Under the pieces are notes generated by a model. That model was not told the origin of the DNA. It saw nothing but the letters and a program-made list of their open reading frames with translations, and ran no database searches. From assembly GCA_963422465.1 (NCBI GenBank), contig OY730175.1:1860001-1924000 (forward strand): a stretch of 64,000 nt of DNA. The letters are read 5' to 3'. Source of the DNA: Lichina pygmaea. Taxonomy: Eukaryota > Ascomycota > Lichinomycetes > Lichinales > Lichinaceae. Numbering within the stretch: the stretch's first letter is position 1; each line of letters opens with the position of its first letter. Position numbers and translations under genes: made by a program. This document shows, piece by piece, positions 10,953 to 23,686 of the stretch.

Positions 10953-13787
10953 TCAATGTGCCACCCATCTCCGGAACTTGGTGGTCAACGAAACAGTAGA
11001 GGCCGAAGACCCCTGTCTAAGAGCAGTGGCGTGGTCGAGGCACTTGATTACCAGCTTGCCCTCGCAGTCCAGCGCGTAGAGCCAGAGCTCACGGGTAGCC
11101 GGGAAGACGTGGAAGCGAAGACACGTAGCCGATGACCCAATCTGGGTTGAAAGCCTCTCCTTCAGCACGATCGGTTTGCCCTCGCTGTGAAGACCTCCAT
11201 CCTGTTCTGCAGCCAGGGGAAAAAGTGTCACGAGACCATCCTTGTCCAGCAAGGCTATTGCGTCGCCTCGCGGGGATGCCGCGCCGGCGGTCATCTCCTG
11301 ATCTCTTTGCAGAGTGTACAGCGAATGAGTCAACTTCTTGGGCACGAGGGCGGGTGAGTCGGCCACTGCAGAGATAAACGACCACTCTCCTTCGTTCCTC
11401 GACCGCTCCGTGGACGGAGATGTTGTGCATAAGACATATGGCTTTTGAGACGGTGTGCTAAATATCACAGCTGAGGTCATTCCTCGCGCACAGATCCCCT
11501 GCAGGCGAGGGCAGTCGACATTAGCGTTGATAGCGCGAGACGTACGGAATGAGCAATCGGGAGTAGAAGCGAGACTGCGATCGATGATACCTACTGTAGT
11601 AAAGTGCTTTTCGATCATGAAAGGAGCAAGTCGAGGTCTGGCATTGTTCGAGAGGCGCCAACACAGGACTCGACTGCTGTTAGTCACGCATACGAGTCTC
11701 GAGCCATCCGGGCTAAATCCCAGCGTCCTCACAAAGTCATTGAGAAGCACCTTCGGCGTAGCTCGATCGAACCCAGTTCTGTACGGCGACAGATGGAGGC
11801 CATTATCGGTGACATCCGCTCGGTACATCCTGATAACGCCGCATATGAACCCGTCCTGGCTCGTTCGTCCGCCCACAGCCACCCATACACGTCGATCAGC
11901 CTCATGGACCGCAAGGCATTTCGGATCCCACATGTCGTCGGTCGAGCTCGGCTCGAGGCTGCAAACCTTCCTCCTGGGCACTTCGGGGGAGTTGTGTAGG
12001 AGCTGGTACATTGCCAAGTCGCTCTTCGACAGCACCACAAGGAAGCCGTTAGACATGGCTGCCTCCTGATGGCCAGAGGCGTCTTCGGGTCGTCGATCAA
12101 AAAAAACACATCTTGCGTCCAAAGTCGGCGGCTGGCTCTGACCAAAAGAGTAAACCGCAACCAGCCGTTTCGCGAGGAAGTATGCGGAGCTGCAGTCCGG
12201 TGACAAACCAGCGGAAAAGCACACCGTCCCCCGGAACAGACGGTCTTGCTTAAGTCTGATCTTCAGAGCTCCAGCCTCCTTCGATATCTGAAGCGCCTCG
12301 AAAGGATCATCGAGCCAGCCCTGGACGGACATCTCCCTCGGGGGCTGTGATACTATGCCCAGGGACTCACAACTGGGAAGCGGAGATGTGCCATCTTCCT
12401 CAGATAGATATTTCGACAGGACGTCGATCTCGGTGTGGATGTCTCGACCGGTAGGGCGAATGGATCGTACGTCCTTCAGTCCATCTTTTATCTTCTCTGG
12501 ACATGACAACAGAAACTCGATCTGCCAACGATCCATCAGCTACGGACTCGATGGCAGAGAAGGCTCTACCTACAGCTTTCCAGCGGAATCCCAGATTCGC
12601 TTGGTTCTCCACGATGACACGCCTCATTCGCGACTGCAACCCGGCAGGAATCCGGCTCTGCTGAACGATCCTAGCAAGCTGGGTCGCGCAATCGAGGAGC
12701 CCGTAGACATAGAAATACTCGTCGAAATCTCGGGGACCTCTGTTGAGGAAGGCGAGAAAGTCGCCCCAGAGATCCCCCGGGGGAGATATTCGCGCCAGCC
12801 TGTCGCAGCCTGGGAGGAGGGAGAGGATTTCATCCAGAGCCCGGGCCGCGACGTCCTGTGCAGATCGCCGCGCGACGGAGGTTTCGGCAGGCTCGCGATC
12901 GAGGTGCACATCGGCGTAGAGCTGCAAGGCCAGAGCGACTCGGGTGAGCAGCAGCACGACAAAGACGTTCTTGTAGCGTTCATCTGGAGCCTCCCAGAGC
13001 GGCTTTAGGCTTTCGTCTAGGACTTTTACGATCGCATGGAGATCGTTGGCGCCGAAACCCTACGGTAACGGATGGATAGTCGAGTCTTAGTTCCTGAGCT
13101 AGCTCGGTCGACGAAGACGGGGGTTTCAGGCCTTACCGTCGACAAAGCGACGCCGATGCCGCCGAGAGCGAAGACGACGTTGGTCATCCTCGACATCAAC
13201 GAAAGCATCCACGTCTGATTCTGGCGGAACCTCTTCGTGTACTCCGCGGCCGCAACCAAGAGGTACGAGCACTGCAGCCTGTGGAATCTCTCGCGCGACG
13301 GCGCATCGTCGGCCTGCCTTGGTTGCAGTTGCAACTCTCCAGATCGCTTGCGAAGACTGTCCTGGAGAACCTGGTACTGGTCATCGTGGAGTGAAGTGAC
13401 GCCCTGCACGCCTTGCAAGATCAGCGCCGACAGCAGGGCCCGATACTGCAGCTCGCGCTGATAGTTCGAAGACGAATATACACTTCGGATGAGCGGGCCC
13501 GAGAGGTCCTGAACCAGCTGAGTGGTCCATTCTACGGTCAGGGTCTGGCCTTCGGTGGCCGGCGCGGCCGGCGTCTCTCCCACGACCACGGTCTTGGGCC
13601 TCCGGCAGAAACATTCGTGGTCGAGGATCTGGGTTAGCTCGTGGAGGGTCTGGGGGTCGAAGGTGTTGCTCCGGATCGCATCATGCAATGCTACCGCGAC
13701 CTGTCTACGTTTGCCGTCATCGCTCGAGGGGCCGTCGTGGGGCATCCATGTCTGATACCAGTCCACTGGTCGCTTGAGCCGACTCAT
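10953..13787 (-). CDS. Unknown 901-aa protein with beta-propeller-like C-terminal half
   Basis: Three minus-strand exons: 13137-13787, 12574-13059 and 10953-12521; introns of 77 and 52 bp have GTAAGG/GTAGGT donors and all junctions are phase 0. The ATG at 13787 begins MSRLKRPVDWYQTWMPHDG. Residues 1-190 are helical. A hydrophobic segment MLSLMSRMTNVVFALGGIG lies near 195-213. The C-terminal half has repeat-like strands: FVRTLGFSPDGSRLVCVTN followed by SRVLCWRL, GAASPRGDAIALLDKDGLVT, and LRFHVFPATRELWLYALD followed by EGKLVIKCLD. These resemble WD40-type blades, but I cannot identify the family or a function. The permease gene at 14959 lies on the opposite strand, so the two are divergent. Confidence 0.7.
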
Positions 13788-14958
13788 GACGCATCAGAAA
13801 AAACCCGAGAACTCGGATCTGAAGCTCGCGACGGAGCAGCAGCACAGTGAACTATAAAGCTACCTAGAATAGACTACTCGTACGTAACGTACGTACGTTA
13901 CGTATTCACGAGTGCGGTTTGGGTTTGGGCCAAGCCCTACGTAATACCGATACGGTATGGCAGACTCGGTGCTGGAAGGTTACTGCTAAAGTAGCAGGCT
14001 GATAGGCCACCGATTGCCATAAGGCTCTGATTGGCTTCGTCGCACGATCCGGCCCAGCCGTCTCCGTGCGAGGCGTAATGTTGGGCTGCGGCTTATGTCA
14101 TCATGTGCGGGGAGAGCCACTACGGCATCGTACCATACGGTATGACTCAGCCAATTATCTGTAGCTCAGCCGTCCCAGATCGTTCAAGCCTCGCCCACGT
14201 TGGAGAAGAGTCTTGACGGTCTCAAGACAAAGCTAAGGTCACTGTCGCTGACGAAGTCACCTTCGAAGCAATCTCATGTCTTGTCAGACCAGTGGTAGAA
14301 CAGAATCATGGGCCTCAAGAGGAAGCTAAGGTCACTTTCGCCGACCAAGTCATTTTTCAAGCAGCCTCATGTGTCGTCAGGCTAGTACTTCCGTACGTAC
14401 GTATGTACATACGTAGCTGAAGTCCTACTGCGCAGTGAAATTATATATATATTTGTCAAACACACTACGTGGACCTGTGTACATATACCACCAAGTAAGG
14501 CTACCTGACAAGAGAGTTGCGCTCTTTCGTCAGCTTTCGATATTGAAGCGGTTCGACTCCACTTGGCGCCGGTTCTGATGGCTCAATGTTGTTTCTTGTT
14601 CTTCTACAGCCCTACGTACGTAGCACAGTGTGCTACTCGTCTACCCACCACTACGTCGCGACGACCCCTCTACATATGTGCTTCCGTACTTGCTACCAAT
14701 CGATTGATGGTAGCTGTGCTTCTTTCGCCCTAGCCACGAATCGGCCGCTGTGGTCTGATTGGGCGACCTGCATATCCGGCACACCCCCCAGCTGCATCTC
14801 AGCCTCGCCGTCGTGGCTGTGTACTCTAGAGCCTGAACGCTGCGACATTGAAGCTACTTATAACATGACTCACCTCCATACTGTCAGCTCCGATGCCGAG
14901 AGCTCTCTATCCTGTCTTCGCGCCGCGCTGCTTGGTCCTCAAGATATCGTGACTGTCA
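13788..14958. promoter_or_regulatory. Divergent intergenic region with GTACGTAC palindromes and a degenerate duplication
   Basis: The spacer between the 901-aa gene and the permease gene should hold both promoters. CGTACGTACG-type palindromes occur at 13878-13902, 14393-14415 and 14612-14622. Two degenerate direct copies of a roughly 75-bp unit with a period near 90 bp lie at 14219-14294 and 14309-14384; each contains AAGCTAAGGTCACT. No gene was found. Confidence 0.5.
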
Positions 14959-17626
14959 ATGGAGCCAGCACGATATCCAAGCCGGGAGGAGGGACGCAGG
15001 GCTAGTCCCACGTCCGGGGTCGAACAGCAGAGCTATGCAGGCTCCGAAGTAGCAAGTGGTAGTTTCGACAATGTCGGTGGACAGAGGCCCCCTTGGGCTG
15101 TCTACCTTGCACATAAGCTATTTGACAAGAACCACCTGGACAGAAGCCTGGAGCGGCGCCATATTACCGGTGATTGCGACAGGACCCTTGTGGTGGTCAG
15201 AGGGGCTAATGAGCTGTCGAACAGGCATTGCGTTTTCAGGCACCGTGGGGGTGGGTATATTTGTGGGCTCTGGTTTGATAATTGGCATTGCGGGCCCTGG
15301 AGGATGCGTGATCTCTTACCTATGGGCCGGTGCTGTCATCACCGCCATCATGCGCAGCCTCGCCGAGATGGTATCGGTCAGACCGGTTTCGGGCGCTCTG
15401 ATCGACTACCCTCACACTTTTGTTGATCCTGCCCTTGGTTTCGCTGTTGGTGCCAGCTACCTGTGAGTCGATGGCATGGTGCGTGGGCGGTACGGAGCGC
15501 TAACGCTACAATATGGCCAGCCTAGCTCAATGCATGAGCATGGCCATCCTCACCTCATCTGCAGCCAGGATAGCCGGTCAATTCGACAGCCAGCCAAACA
15601 GGAATACAGACGACGAGCGGAAGCAGAAGATCGGCATCGTGATCGGGCTGTGTGTGTTGACATTGCTCTCCAACCTCTCCGGCGTCAAGGTGCGCATGCG
15701 TCCAGCGGTGACTCGATGTCAGGACGTCGAGTCTAATGTACAGCAGCTCTACGGCAGGTTCGAGCGAGTGATCAAGTGGTTCAAACTCGTCTTGATAGTC
15801 GGCGTTTGCGTTCTGGCGATTGTGATCCGAGCAGGAGGTAGGTCGATCATTGTAACACGAGACCTATTCTACGGACTGCTCTGATGCTTGACAAAGTTGG
15901 ACGTCGCAGCTCGGCACCAGAGGCCCGGGGTAAGTAGATAATGCGACTGAAGAAATACGGCAATTGGTGTTGTGTTGACGCTGATAGGCTATGGCAAATA
16001 CTCGATCGTCCCTTTTCTGAGATGGGATGGATTCGACTCGGAAGATGACCTCGCAGGTGGAGGGTACAAGACTGGTATATCAGGCAGCTGGGGGGTGTTC
16101 CTCTCCATCTGGTGAGATGTCCTTGAGAGGGCTGGACGTTCGCGCGACTGACCCCTGTAGGACAAGCACAACGCTCGCAATGTTCTCGTGCATGGGCGGT
16201 GAGATTGTGATTGTTACTGCTGGGGAAGCGGCTTCGCCCCGCAGAGACATACCGCAGGCTGCGCGGTTCATGTATCTGGCGCCCGTCGGGCTATATATCC
16301 TCATGACGTTCCTGCTGGGCCTCAACATCAACTTTCTGGATCCTGGGCTGCAGCATCCGTGGATCGAGTCGACATCGGCAGCGTCGACCTCGCCGTTCAT
16401 TCTCGTGGTCAGGCGAGCGGGCATCGAGGTCTTGCCCAGCGTCCTGAACGCGTGTTTCCTGGTCTCCGCTTACACCACAGCGTGAGGGTAGCCATCTTGA
16501 GATTGCTCCGCAGCGCCTCGGCCGAGCGCTGACCACGAGGATACGCTAGTAACACGGCTCTGTACATGTCCAGTCGGACGCTATTCTCGATGGCCCAGAT
16601 GTACGGCAAGAACACGATCATCGCGCGAACGCTAGGCCGGACCAACAACGGCCACACCCCGGTGGCCGCCATACTCTTCTGCTCGATGTTTGGCCTGCTG
16701 TCCCTGCTCGGGATCGCGGACAAATCCTTTGATCAGGTGGGTGGACCGGGGCGGTCAGGGCACTCGACGACTCGCTGACTCGCGAATGCAGCCTATCCTG
16801 TCGCTCACGGCCTTCTACACCGGCTCCGTCGCTTGCGTTTATGCCAGCCAGTGCATAGCCTTTCTCCGGTTCAAATCAGGGTAGGCAGCCGACCGAACGA
16901 CGGACCCGAGAAGACGGAGAGAGCGGCTAAGCTGAACTCCTGCCCCAGGCTGACGCAGCTGAAGAAGAACCACTCGCTGTCGCGCGGCAGCGACCTCTAC
17001 AAGGACAAGCATTACCGCGCGCACTGGCAGCCGGGGTGCGCCATCTTCGGCCTCTTTGCGTGCGTCATGATCGTCGTCTTCAGCGGCTGGCCGGCCATCT
17101 ACCTGCTCGTGGCCGAGGACAGCTTGGCGAAAGCCGTACGAGAGAGGCTGAAACCCAGTCGGTATTTTGCGGCCGACGTTGTTGGCGCATATTCGGGGGT
17201 GCGTCGTCTTTTTCGTGTAGTTTCTATTGGATTTCTGTTGCCAATCTTCAGGTCTATCGAGCAAGTCTAGTACCGCCAACCGATGCCCATTCATTCTCTC
17301 TTGCTCTCCCCGCGCCTTCGTTTCTTTCGTCTGTTTCTCAGAGGCGTGTGCGAGACCTCCCGGTTGCGACTCTACAGCTCCTCTCCGCCCTTCGCCACAG
17401 ATTACCCATCCCAATCTAACTTTTCTCTCCAACCATACAGCCAATCCTCTTCTTCCTCCTCTACGGCACCTACAAGTTACTGTACCGCACGCGCCTGCGC
17501 ACCTTCCGCGAGTACGAGGACATGTACTTCCTGCCTGAGTTCGACAAGGAGCCCCTACACCACGACGGTCCGCTCAAGCCGCGATGGAGATATGCGCTGA
17601 GGGTCACTTGGAGTCTGCTGCGGTGA
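14959..17626 (+). CDS. Amino acid permease (APC superfamily, fungal GAP/YAT type)
   Basis: Ten exons: 14959-15169, 15225-15462, 15521-15689, 15747-15837, 15988-16111, 16161-16481, 16550-16736, 16792-16880, 16949-17198 and 17441-17626; 621 aa, frame kept throughout. Family marks in order: SLERRHITGIAFSGTVGVG and FVGSGLIIGIAGPGG (helix 1), FVDPALGFAVGASYL, NLSGVKLYGRFERVIKWFK, GEIVIVTAGEAASPRRDIP, SRTLFSMAQMYGKN, YKDKHYRAHWQPGCAIFG and the tail YRTRLRTFREYEDMYFLPE. It should import amino acids with protons at the plasma membrane; substrate cannot be told. The fourth intron (15838-15987, 150 bp) could hide a 9-nt exon at 15921-15929, which also keeps frame. The 242-bp last intron is unusually long here. 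Confidence 0.9.
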
Positions 17627-20062
17627 TGTATGAAAAGGAAAGGGGTTGTTACGCGGAGTTTTACGTGGTCAGCCAACAGCATTTCTAATCACCTGATCAG
17701 TGCTGTCAGGTCTTTTCACTGAGTTGGCTGGGCCTTTCTAACAGGGAAAGTGTACGCATGTACAGTATATCGTCTCGATAATTGCCAAAGACAAGATAAC
17801 GAAAGACAAGAATGACGATCTACTTTACAGACCGGCTGCCACACTCGACTACCGTACAAGGTCAAGCCCGCTGACCAACTAACATGGCTAATAGGCTCTT
17901 CTGTCTTGTCCTTTGCCAGGCTCCCACATACTTGTAATGCCCATGACCACGCTGGGGGGGGAGGTAGTGTCTCCATTGGGGTGGGAGGGTGGAAGAGGGG
18001 AGAAAGTGAAAGAAGAGGAAGAACAACAAAGGATTGGAAAGGAAGGGGAACGCAAATGGAAGGAAGAAGGGGAGTCAAGAGACTCAAAAAGAGAGAAAAG
18101 AAGACTCTAGATGTGTTGTCCTCACTCTCGGTAGGTGTGCCATGATGTCCACAGCGTCCACTAGACAACAACTTTGCTTGTGCCGCTAAACTATCTATCA
18201 TGTATCATGCCAACAGGTAAAAACCTGTCTCTTGGACTTACACTTGTGGGCCTTGCTCATGATGACTGTTTGTTCATCAAAATCCTTGAAGATGTTATTT
18301 TTTTTCATATACTGTACATGTAGATCTTCTCCCCTTCTACGTAGCAATCAGATTGCGTGCTGGTATTGTATGCAGTATTTTCACCGCACTGGTTCCAACT
18401 CCACTCTCCACATGATGTATCAGGGGTGATTACAAAAGTACGGAAGTAAAGCTACCGTTGACTACCGTATACTGCCACGGTACTTCGGTGGTAGCATGCT
18501 GTGCATGCTAGTGACTCGAAAGGGGGGTGATCTGGCTGCTAGTAGAGTACACGAACGTGCAAGGGTACCTCTGTGCAAGAAGTCTGTCGTAGTCAGGCCT
18601 ATCTTGACTCTACAGTATGTAGGGATCTGTGTGAGAAATGCTACTCTGGAACTTTCTGTAGATCGGTATGTGATTTAGTCGGAGTAGGTTTTTCTTGTTG
18701 CTTGGGTTCTAATCAGTGTGTTGGTCATCCTTCTTCGTGGACTACAAGTACGTTACAGTACATAGGTACTGTACGTACAGTATGTATGTACTCCGTACAA
18801 TGGCTTGTAGGTCCCAGCATCGATGGACATTTGCTTACAGTAATAATCTGCTTAGTCAACTACTTCCATCTCTCAACACCCGCTCAATCATCTGTCTGAT
18901 GCTCTCTCCAAATCATCCTAACATTTCTGATCAGACAAGTCAATTATCTGTAGCTCTCCCAGTGCCCTCCATAAGTACGTACCCTTCTAATCATCACAGA
19001 AACTTCGGTCACATCCCTCACCGTCAATCAAGAATACATATCTCTGTTCATAGCTCTCTCGGTCATGAAAGCTTGGTCATGACCTTAAATCCACAGACAC
19101 AGGCAAATTCGTTGGTTATAGGTTTCTAAACCACACCCGAGTTCAGTAAGGATTGGCTTTCCTAACTGCAACTTTCTTGAATCAAGTTCAATATTATCAG
19201 ATCTCTTGAAGAGTTTCTTTCATAGGCACATGGGTAAGTAGCCATGGTAGGGTTGTTCATGGCGCAAGCTCACCCTATGTTCTTTGAATGTAAGTAGGTC
19301 TCTTTACATCCTTTCTTGATGTTCATCCTCGCTTGCTATCAAGTTGTGAGCATGTTTGGAAAGACCTTGGAGATGACTTGATTGATGTGGGTATAATCAA
19401 TGTTTACCCTTGTACTTCCACGCTTCAGTCTACAAGGTAGATGTTCTGTCCAGTAGGTATGAGGTACAGGACAATAGTGTGCATCTAAGGGGTTGTTAAA
19501 GTTTGTGGATGAGGGATCGGCCGGTCGACATCATTAGCAAGAGGTCAGCTGGTCACGGAGCACGGAACGTTCACTCGTTCATTGACGTTGGTTTTTGCAT
19601 AGATAGATAAGAGTGAACAGCTATAGCGATATATAGCAATAAATGACAGTGGTCGAAAAATGAGGGTGATGGTCGGAGCATGGGGTTGGGCAGGTGTGTC
19701 AATATATACAGGTCGACGTGGAAGCGGTGACATAGAGGCGCGGAGCGGTAGGGAGATGTAGGTAGGTAGGTGAGATGGCGAGAGGTTGGCCGGCACACGG
19801 AGCAATTCGACGGCTGGATCAGATGCGACGGACAACGACTGACGGCCCTCGAGCAAAGAACGCCATCCGGCTCGGTGGGTATCGCTTGTTCGGCAACAGA
19901 CAGACGACGAGACGCGGCTGGCCAAGCAAGATGTGAATGCCGAGGGTCAAGATCCCGGGCTCGAACAAGAGAGAAGCCCGGACGAGGTAGAGAGCAGACA
20001 CCTACAGATCCATCGGCTGGCGATCGACCGAGACGACCGAGACGGGACCGATACCCGTCGGT
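17627..20062. other. Long spacer without a recognised gene
   Basis: Contains a purine-rich stretch at 17975-18110, GTAC-rich sequence around 18745-18800 and AT-richer sequence at 18840-19500. Frames are short or of low complexity. Part should be 3' flank of both the permease and the cyclin genes, which converge here. Confidence 0.5.
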
Positions 20063-21530
20063 TCAGGCGCGCACCAGGGCTGGCGACGGCGAACGTCGCA
20101 CTGACTCTGGCGTCAGCGAACCGATGACGGTCGACCAGTCCACGTCTCGCTTGGCCACGACCGAAACGGACGACGGTGGGGATGAGGTTGGCGACGTCGT
20201 CGAAGACGTGGGCGGCGTCGGTAAGGCGAAGGCCGCGGCAGGTGCAGCGGCGGCCGGGAGAGGCGAGCAGGACGACGACAGCGCCGACGACGGCGCCGCC
20301 GCCGCCTCCGAGACGGACAGCAAACGTGCGGGACAGGGTCGCGGTGGAGGCGGCATGGCGGCGTGCTTCAACATGAAATCGGTCCAGCGTCGGAAGACGG
20401 CCTCGGGCACGTGCAGGCGCCAGTCGATGACGTCGAGAAAGGCCATCTCGTTGACGTTGATCTCCTTGGTCGAGAGGCCCGAGATCTTGCTCCAGGCGCG
20501 GGCCGAGTAGTTGCGATCCTGCAGGTACTTGGACGCCAGGATCAGGGCGGCCAGGAGCATGCGGCGGCCGCACTGCAGGGCCCGGACCGCGGCCGTGTCG
20601 TCGGGCTGCTCCATCGTGAAGTCGAACTTGGGCACGCGGTGCTTGATGCTGACGAGGTAGAAGAGCGCGACCTGGAGGGTCGAGTAGCTCGTGCGCGAGC
20701 GGCGCAGCGTCTCCTGGACAAACGTCTTCAGCGGCAGGACGCCGCGGCCGCCGATCGCGGTCGCGTTGCGACAGCCGACGTTGGCGAGCGGCCAGATGGC
20801 CTGGACTATCTGCGTTGCCGCGTCTGCTCGCGGGAAAGGCGCTCAGCGGTCGGGAACTCTGGACGATACGCACGCGAGCACGAGCACGCCGCCGACAGCG
20901 GTGGCTCGGTTCCGGGGGGGGGGGGGGGGGGGGAGTTCCGAGGCGATCGAGCTTACCGACAAGGCTGTCAACGAAGCTGAGTTTGCGATCGCTCTGGCGC
21001 ACGAGCGCAGGTGGCGGTCTCGGGCACACGGCGGGACCGGGACGGATGGTGCGTCGACGATTCTGTCGCAGCGCCGGGGGCAGCGACGGGCCGACTCGGC
21101 CCGAGATCGGAGACGAAGATCTCGACGGTCGAGCAACCGCGACAGCCACGGTCGAGTCGAAGGTGGGAGGAACGATGGCATGTCGTCGGACCGGCTCGGA
21201 CCGCGAGCAAGGTGGACCGAGGCATCCGAGGGCCGCAAGTCGATGCTGCGGCGCCGGCGAATAGCCGTCGGGGCAGGAGCTGGAGCTGGAGCTGCAGCTG
21301 GATCTCGAGCTAGAGCGAGACTCGACGTCCCAGCCGATGTCGAGCGAGGACGAAGCGGCCGAGGAGAAGGCCGAGCTCTGCTGCGACACAGCTTCGACGG
21401 AGAAGACCGGGCTGCAGGCTGGGGAATCCGCGGGCGGGGAGGCGGACGAGATGGATGCGGAGTAGCAGCGTTTCTTGGCTCGGAGAGACGTTGCGGACGT
21501 CGGAGGCAAACGAGTGCCGGCCGGGTCCAT
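20063..21530 (-). CDS. Pho85-type (PCL1/2-like) cyclin
   Basis: Two minus-strand exons, 20957-21530 and 20063-20823; 444 aa. The first ATG is at 21530 (MDPAGTRLPPTSATSLRAKK). Residues 1-190 are low complexity and Ser/Pro-rich, ending ALVRQSDRKLSFVDSLV. A 133-bp intron (GTAAGC...GAGCAG) joins this to DAATQIVQAIWPLANVGC and the cyclin box: FVQETLRRSRTSYSTLQVAL, FTMEQPDDTAA, ALILASKYLQDRNYSARAWS, TKEINVNEMAFLDVIDWRLH. The box Lys (ASKYLQ) and Glu (NEMAFL) that contact the kinase are present. The family activates the Pho85 kinase in cell-cycle and nutrient control. The C-terminal third is again low complexity. The intron holds a 20-nt G/C run (20914-20933). Confidence 0.9.
20914..20933 (+). repeat. 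Poly-G run (20 nt) inside the cyclin intron
   Basis: On the transcribed strand this is a 20-nt C run early in the 133-bp intron, between donor and branch region. Confidence 0.95.
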
Positions 21531-21980
21531 GCTCGGAGGAGGTGGAGGTGGGGTCTGCGGCGTCCAACGCACGCGTCGCGCGCGAGCGAGCGGACGTGCA
21601 AAGAAATCCAGGGGGTGAACAGGGTCGAGCGGATCCAGTCAACATCCTAGATCAGCCCGTCCTCGCCGCAGGCGAGGAGGAGCGTGTCGAGGGACGCCAT
21701 CGAGAGAACACTGCCGAATATGGTCCTCGCGTGTCCGATCTGATCCAGCTGTCGTCGAAAAGGAAGGCCGTCAACCATGGCGTAAAGGGCTACCTAAGAG
21801 TGAGTGGAGATTTGAAACGACGACATGGAAAGAAAGAAAAAAAAGAGCAGTCGGGCGAAGGATTAATATACTGGGCTGGACATTTGGATCCGTCGAGGCA
21901 AAAGCGACCCTGGGGGGGAATTAAAAGCTGGAGGCAGAAGTCAAGTCATACGTGTGGCGGGTGCGATGGGTAATAAGGGA

Positions 21981-22161
21981 GGGGGGGGGGGGGGGGGGAT
22001 GGTATGAGGAGTCAGGTATCTGAATTTTGCAAATTGATGAGTCGACGGCGTCCAAGGAAAAGATAAGCAGCACGGGGCAGAGACTGTTTGGAGCGGAGAG
22101 AACAAACGAGAAGAGTGATCCGATCGGGTATGCCTGTTTTGGGGGGGGGGGGGGGGGGGGG
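21981..22161 (+). repeat. Two poly-G runs (18 and 21 nt)
   Basis: G runs at 21981-21998 and 22141-22161, 142 bp apart, upstream of the cyclin gene. The sequence after the second run is also G-rich (for example 22179-22186 and 22249-22265). Confidence 0.95.
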
Positions 22162-23618
22162 AGTGTCGACTGGGTATTGGGGGGGGTTGGCTGACCGGGT
22201 GGGCTGCTCGGCGAGTTTTGCGTGTGAGACCGGTAGGCGGTGGTTGGGAGGGGGGGGATGGGGGGCGCCATCAGGATGGCACGGTGGCACGGTGGCGAGC
22301 ATCGCTACTAGCGACTCTAGTAGTGCCACCGCCGCCGATGGGGCCTAATTCGTAACCTAGGAAACGTCGCCAGACGGAAGGCGGCTAAGTCGGCTTCACC
22401 AGTACCGTACACTGATACTGCAGGTGGCACAATCAGCGGTTGCGAGGCTGCAAACGGCCGGTGAAACGAGAGGGAGAGCACCAGGGCTGGTCACGTGATC
22501 GGGCAGCGGCATGCTGAGTCATCGCCGTACCACCCCGACGAAGACCGAAGATGAAAATCTCAAGGTGATTTGACGCCGTTCGAGGCTGGACAGCGACTCG
22601 TATCGTCGGCGATGAGAGACATCTCGGTCACGCCTCGACGAGTCGTCCTTTTCGGTCGAGGTACCTCCGTATAGTACGTACGTACTGCGGCTGATGTAAT
22701 CTATCCCCTTGGCATGTTGGCCTGACGTATACGGAACCAATGTCGGAGCCTGCCTCGTCTTCCTTGACGGCCCGTAAGGCAACCGTGCTGCTTCCGAGTG
22801 GGGATCTGCAAGCCTCCAGACGCAAAGAGTAAAGACGGACGATGCGCCTGCGCGGAAGCGTCGTCGGCCAAGCGTGGCAAGTCGAACCTCGATGTGTGGA
22901 AAGAGATGAGGGAACCCCGCTCGAAGCCCGGCCGGCCGCGTGGGGCGTGACACGAACGGCCGTGGCCGCTACGGCGGACGATAACCACTGTCGGCTCGAC
23001 TCGGTCGTGCCAGTCACGCCAGTGCCGCCTTCGATCTCGTCGAGGCCAGGCCGAGCTACGAGTGCGAGTAGGTCGAGACCGGTGCATCACGTGACTGGAC
23101 ATGTACCCTCGTACTGTACGAGGGTACCTCGTACGTGGATACGTATCGTCCATACGTACGAAGTACGACCGACGCCCCGATGTCGGCCGCTTACGCAGCC
23201 GCATTAGCCTTTCGATGATTGGCCGCGCCGATGATCGGAGTTGGCACGAGTGAGTCACCTCATGGCAGCTTGACGCAGGGACCGTTTGAGCCTCACGAGC
23301 CTCCGCCGCTTCGACGCTCGGACGCTGCGCCTCGGACGACGACTGACTCACGTGACGACTGACTACCGGCGACGCCGTCTCGCGCGACCTCATCGAGCTC
23401 GTCTCGTGTCTTGACGGGGAAGGCGACATGTGCTCGAGGTTTGCCGACGCTAAGCGCCCGTCGTGACGGCGACGGTCGACCGAGCTGGAAGGCAGGACGG
23501 TCATCCCCGAACCAGGTCTTGGGTCGGTGCCCCCGTGGCTGACTGGTCGTGCTCTCCGGCTCGGCCGAGTCTGCGACGGAACAGGCAGCAGCGAGCAGCC
23601 ACGATTTGGCGCGGCCTG

Positions 23619-23686
23619 TGGCGGCCTGTGGCGGCCTGTGGCGGTCTGTGGCGGTCTGCGGCGGTCTGCGGCGGCCTGCGGCGCCC
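23619..23686. repeat. 10-bp tandem repeat, CTGTGGCGGC type
   Basis: About seven head-to-tail copies of a 10-bp unit alternating CTGTGGCGGC, CTGTGGCGGT, CTGCGGCGGT and CTGCGGCGGC. It gives the minus-strand frame across it an Arg/Pro-rich appearance. Confidence 0.85.

Noticed and set aside
14512-14580. Possible tRNA gene around a GGTTCGACTCC B-box
   Set aside because: The anticodon-like hairpin lacks T33 and the acceptor 3' strand TGGCGCC has no matching 5' strand upstream.
17716-18201. 161-codon minus-strand frame
   Set aside because: Leu/Ser/Pro-rich translation of a CT-rich tract; no domain and no splice partners.
19947-21572. Single 541-codon minus-strand frame across the cyclin locus
   Set aside because: After 20957 it reads the intron and the cyclin exon in the wrong frame; the two-exon model gives a proper cyclin box. 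Its apparent start at 21572 is GTG, so the ATG at 21530 was used.
22701-23504. 267-codon minus-strand frame
   Set aside because: Arg/Ser/His-rich translation of GC-rich palindromic spacer with GTAC tracts; no family resemblance.
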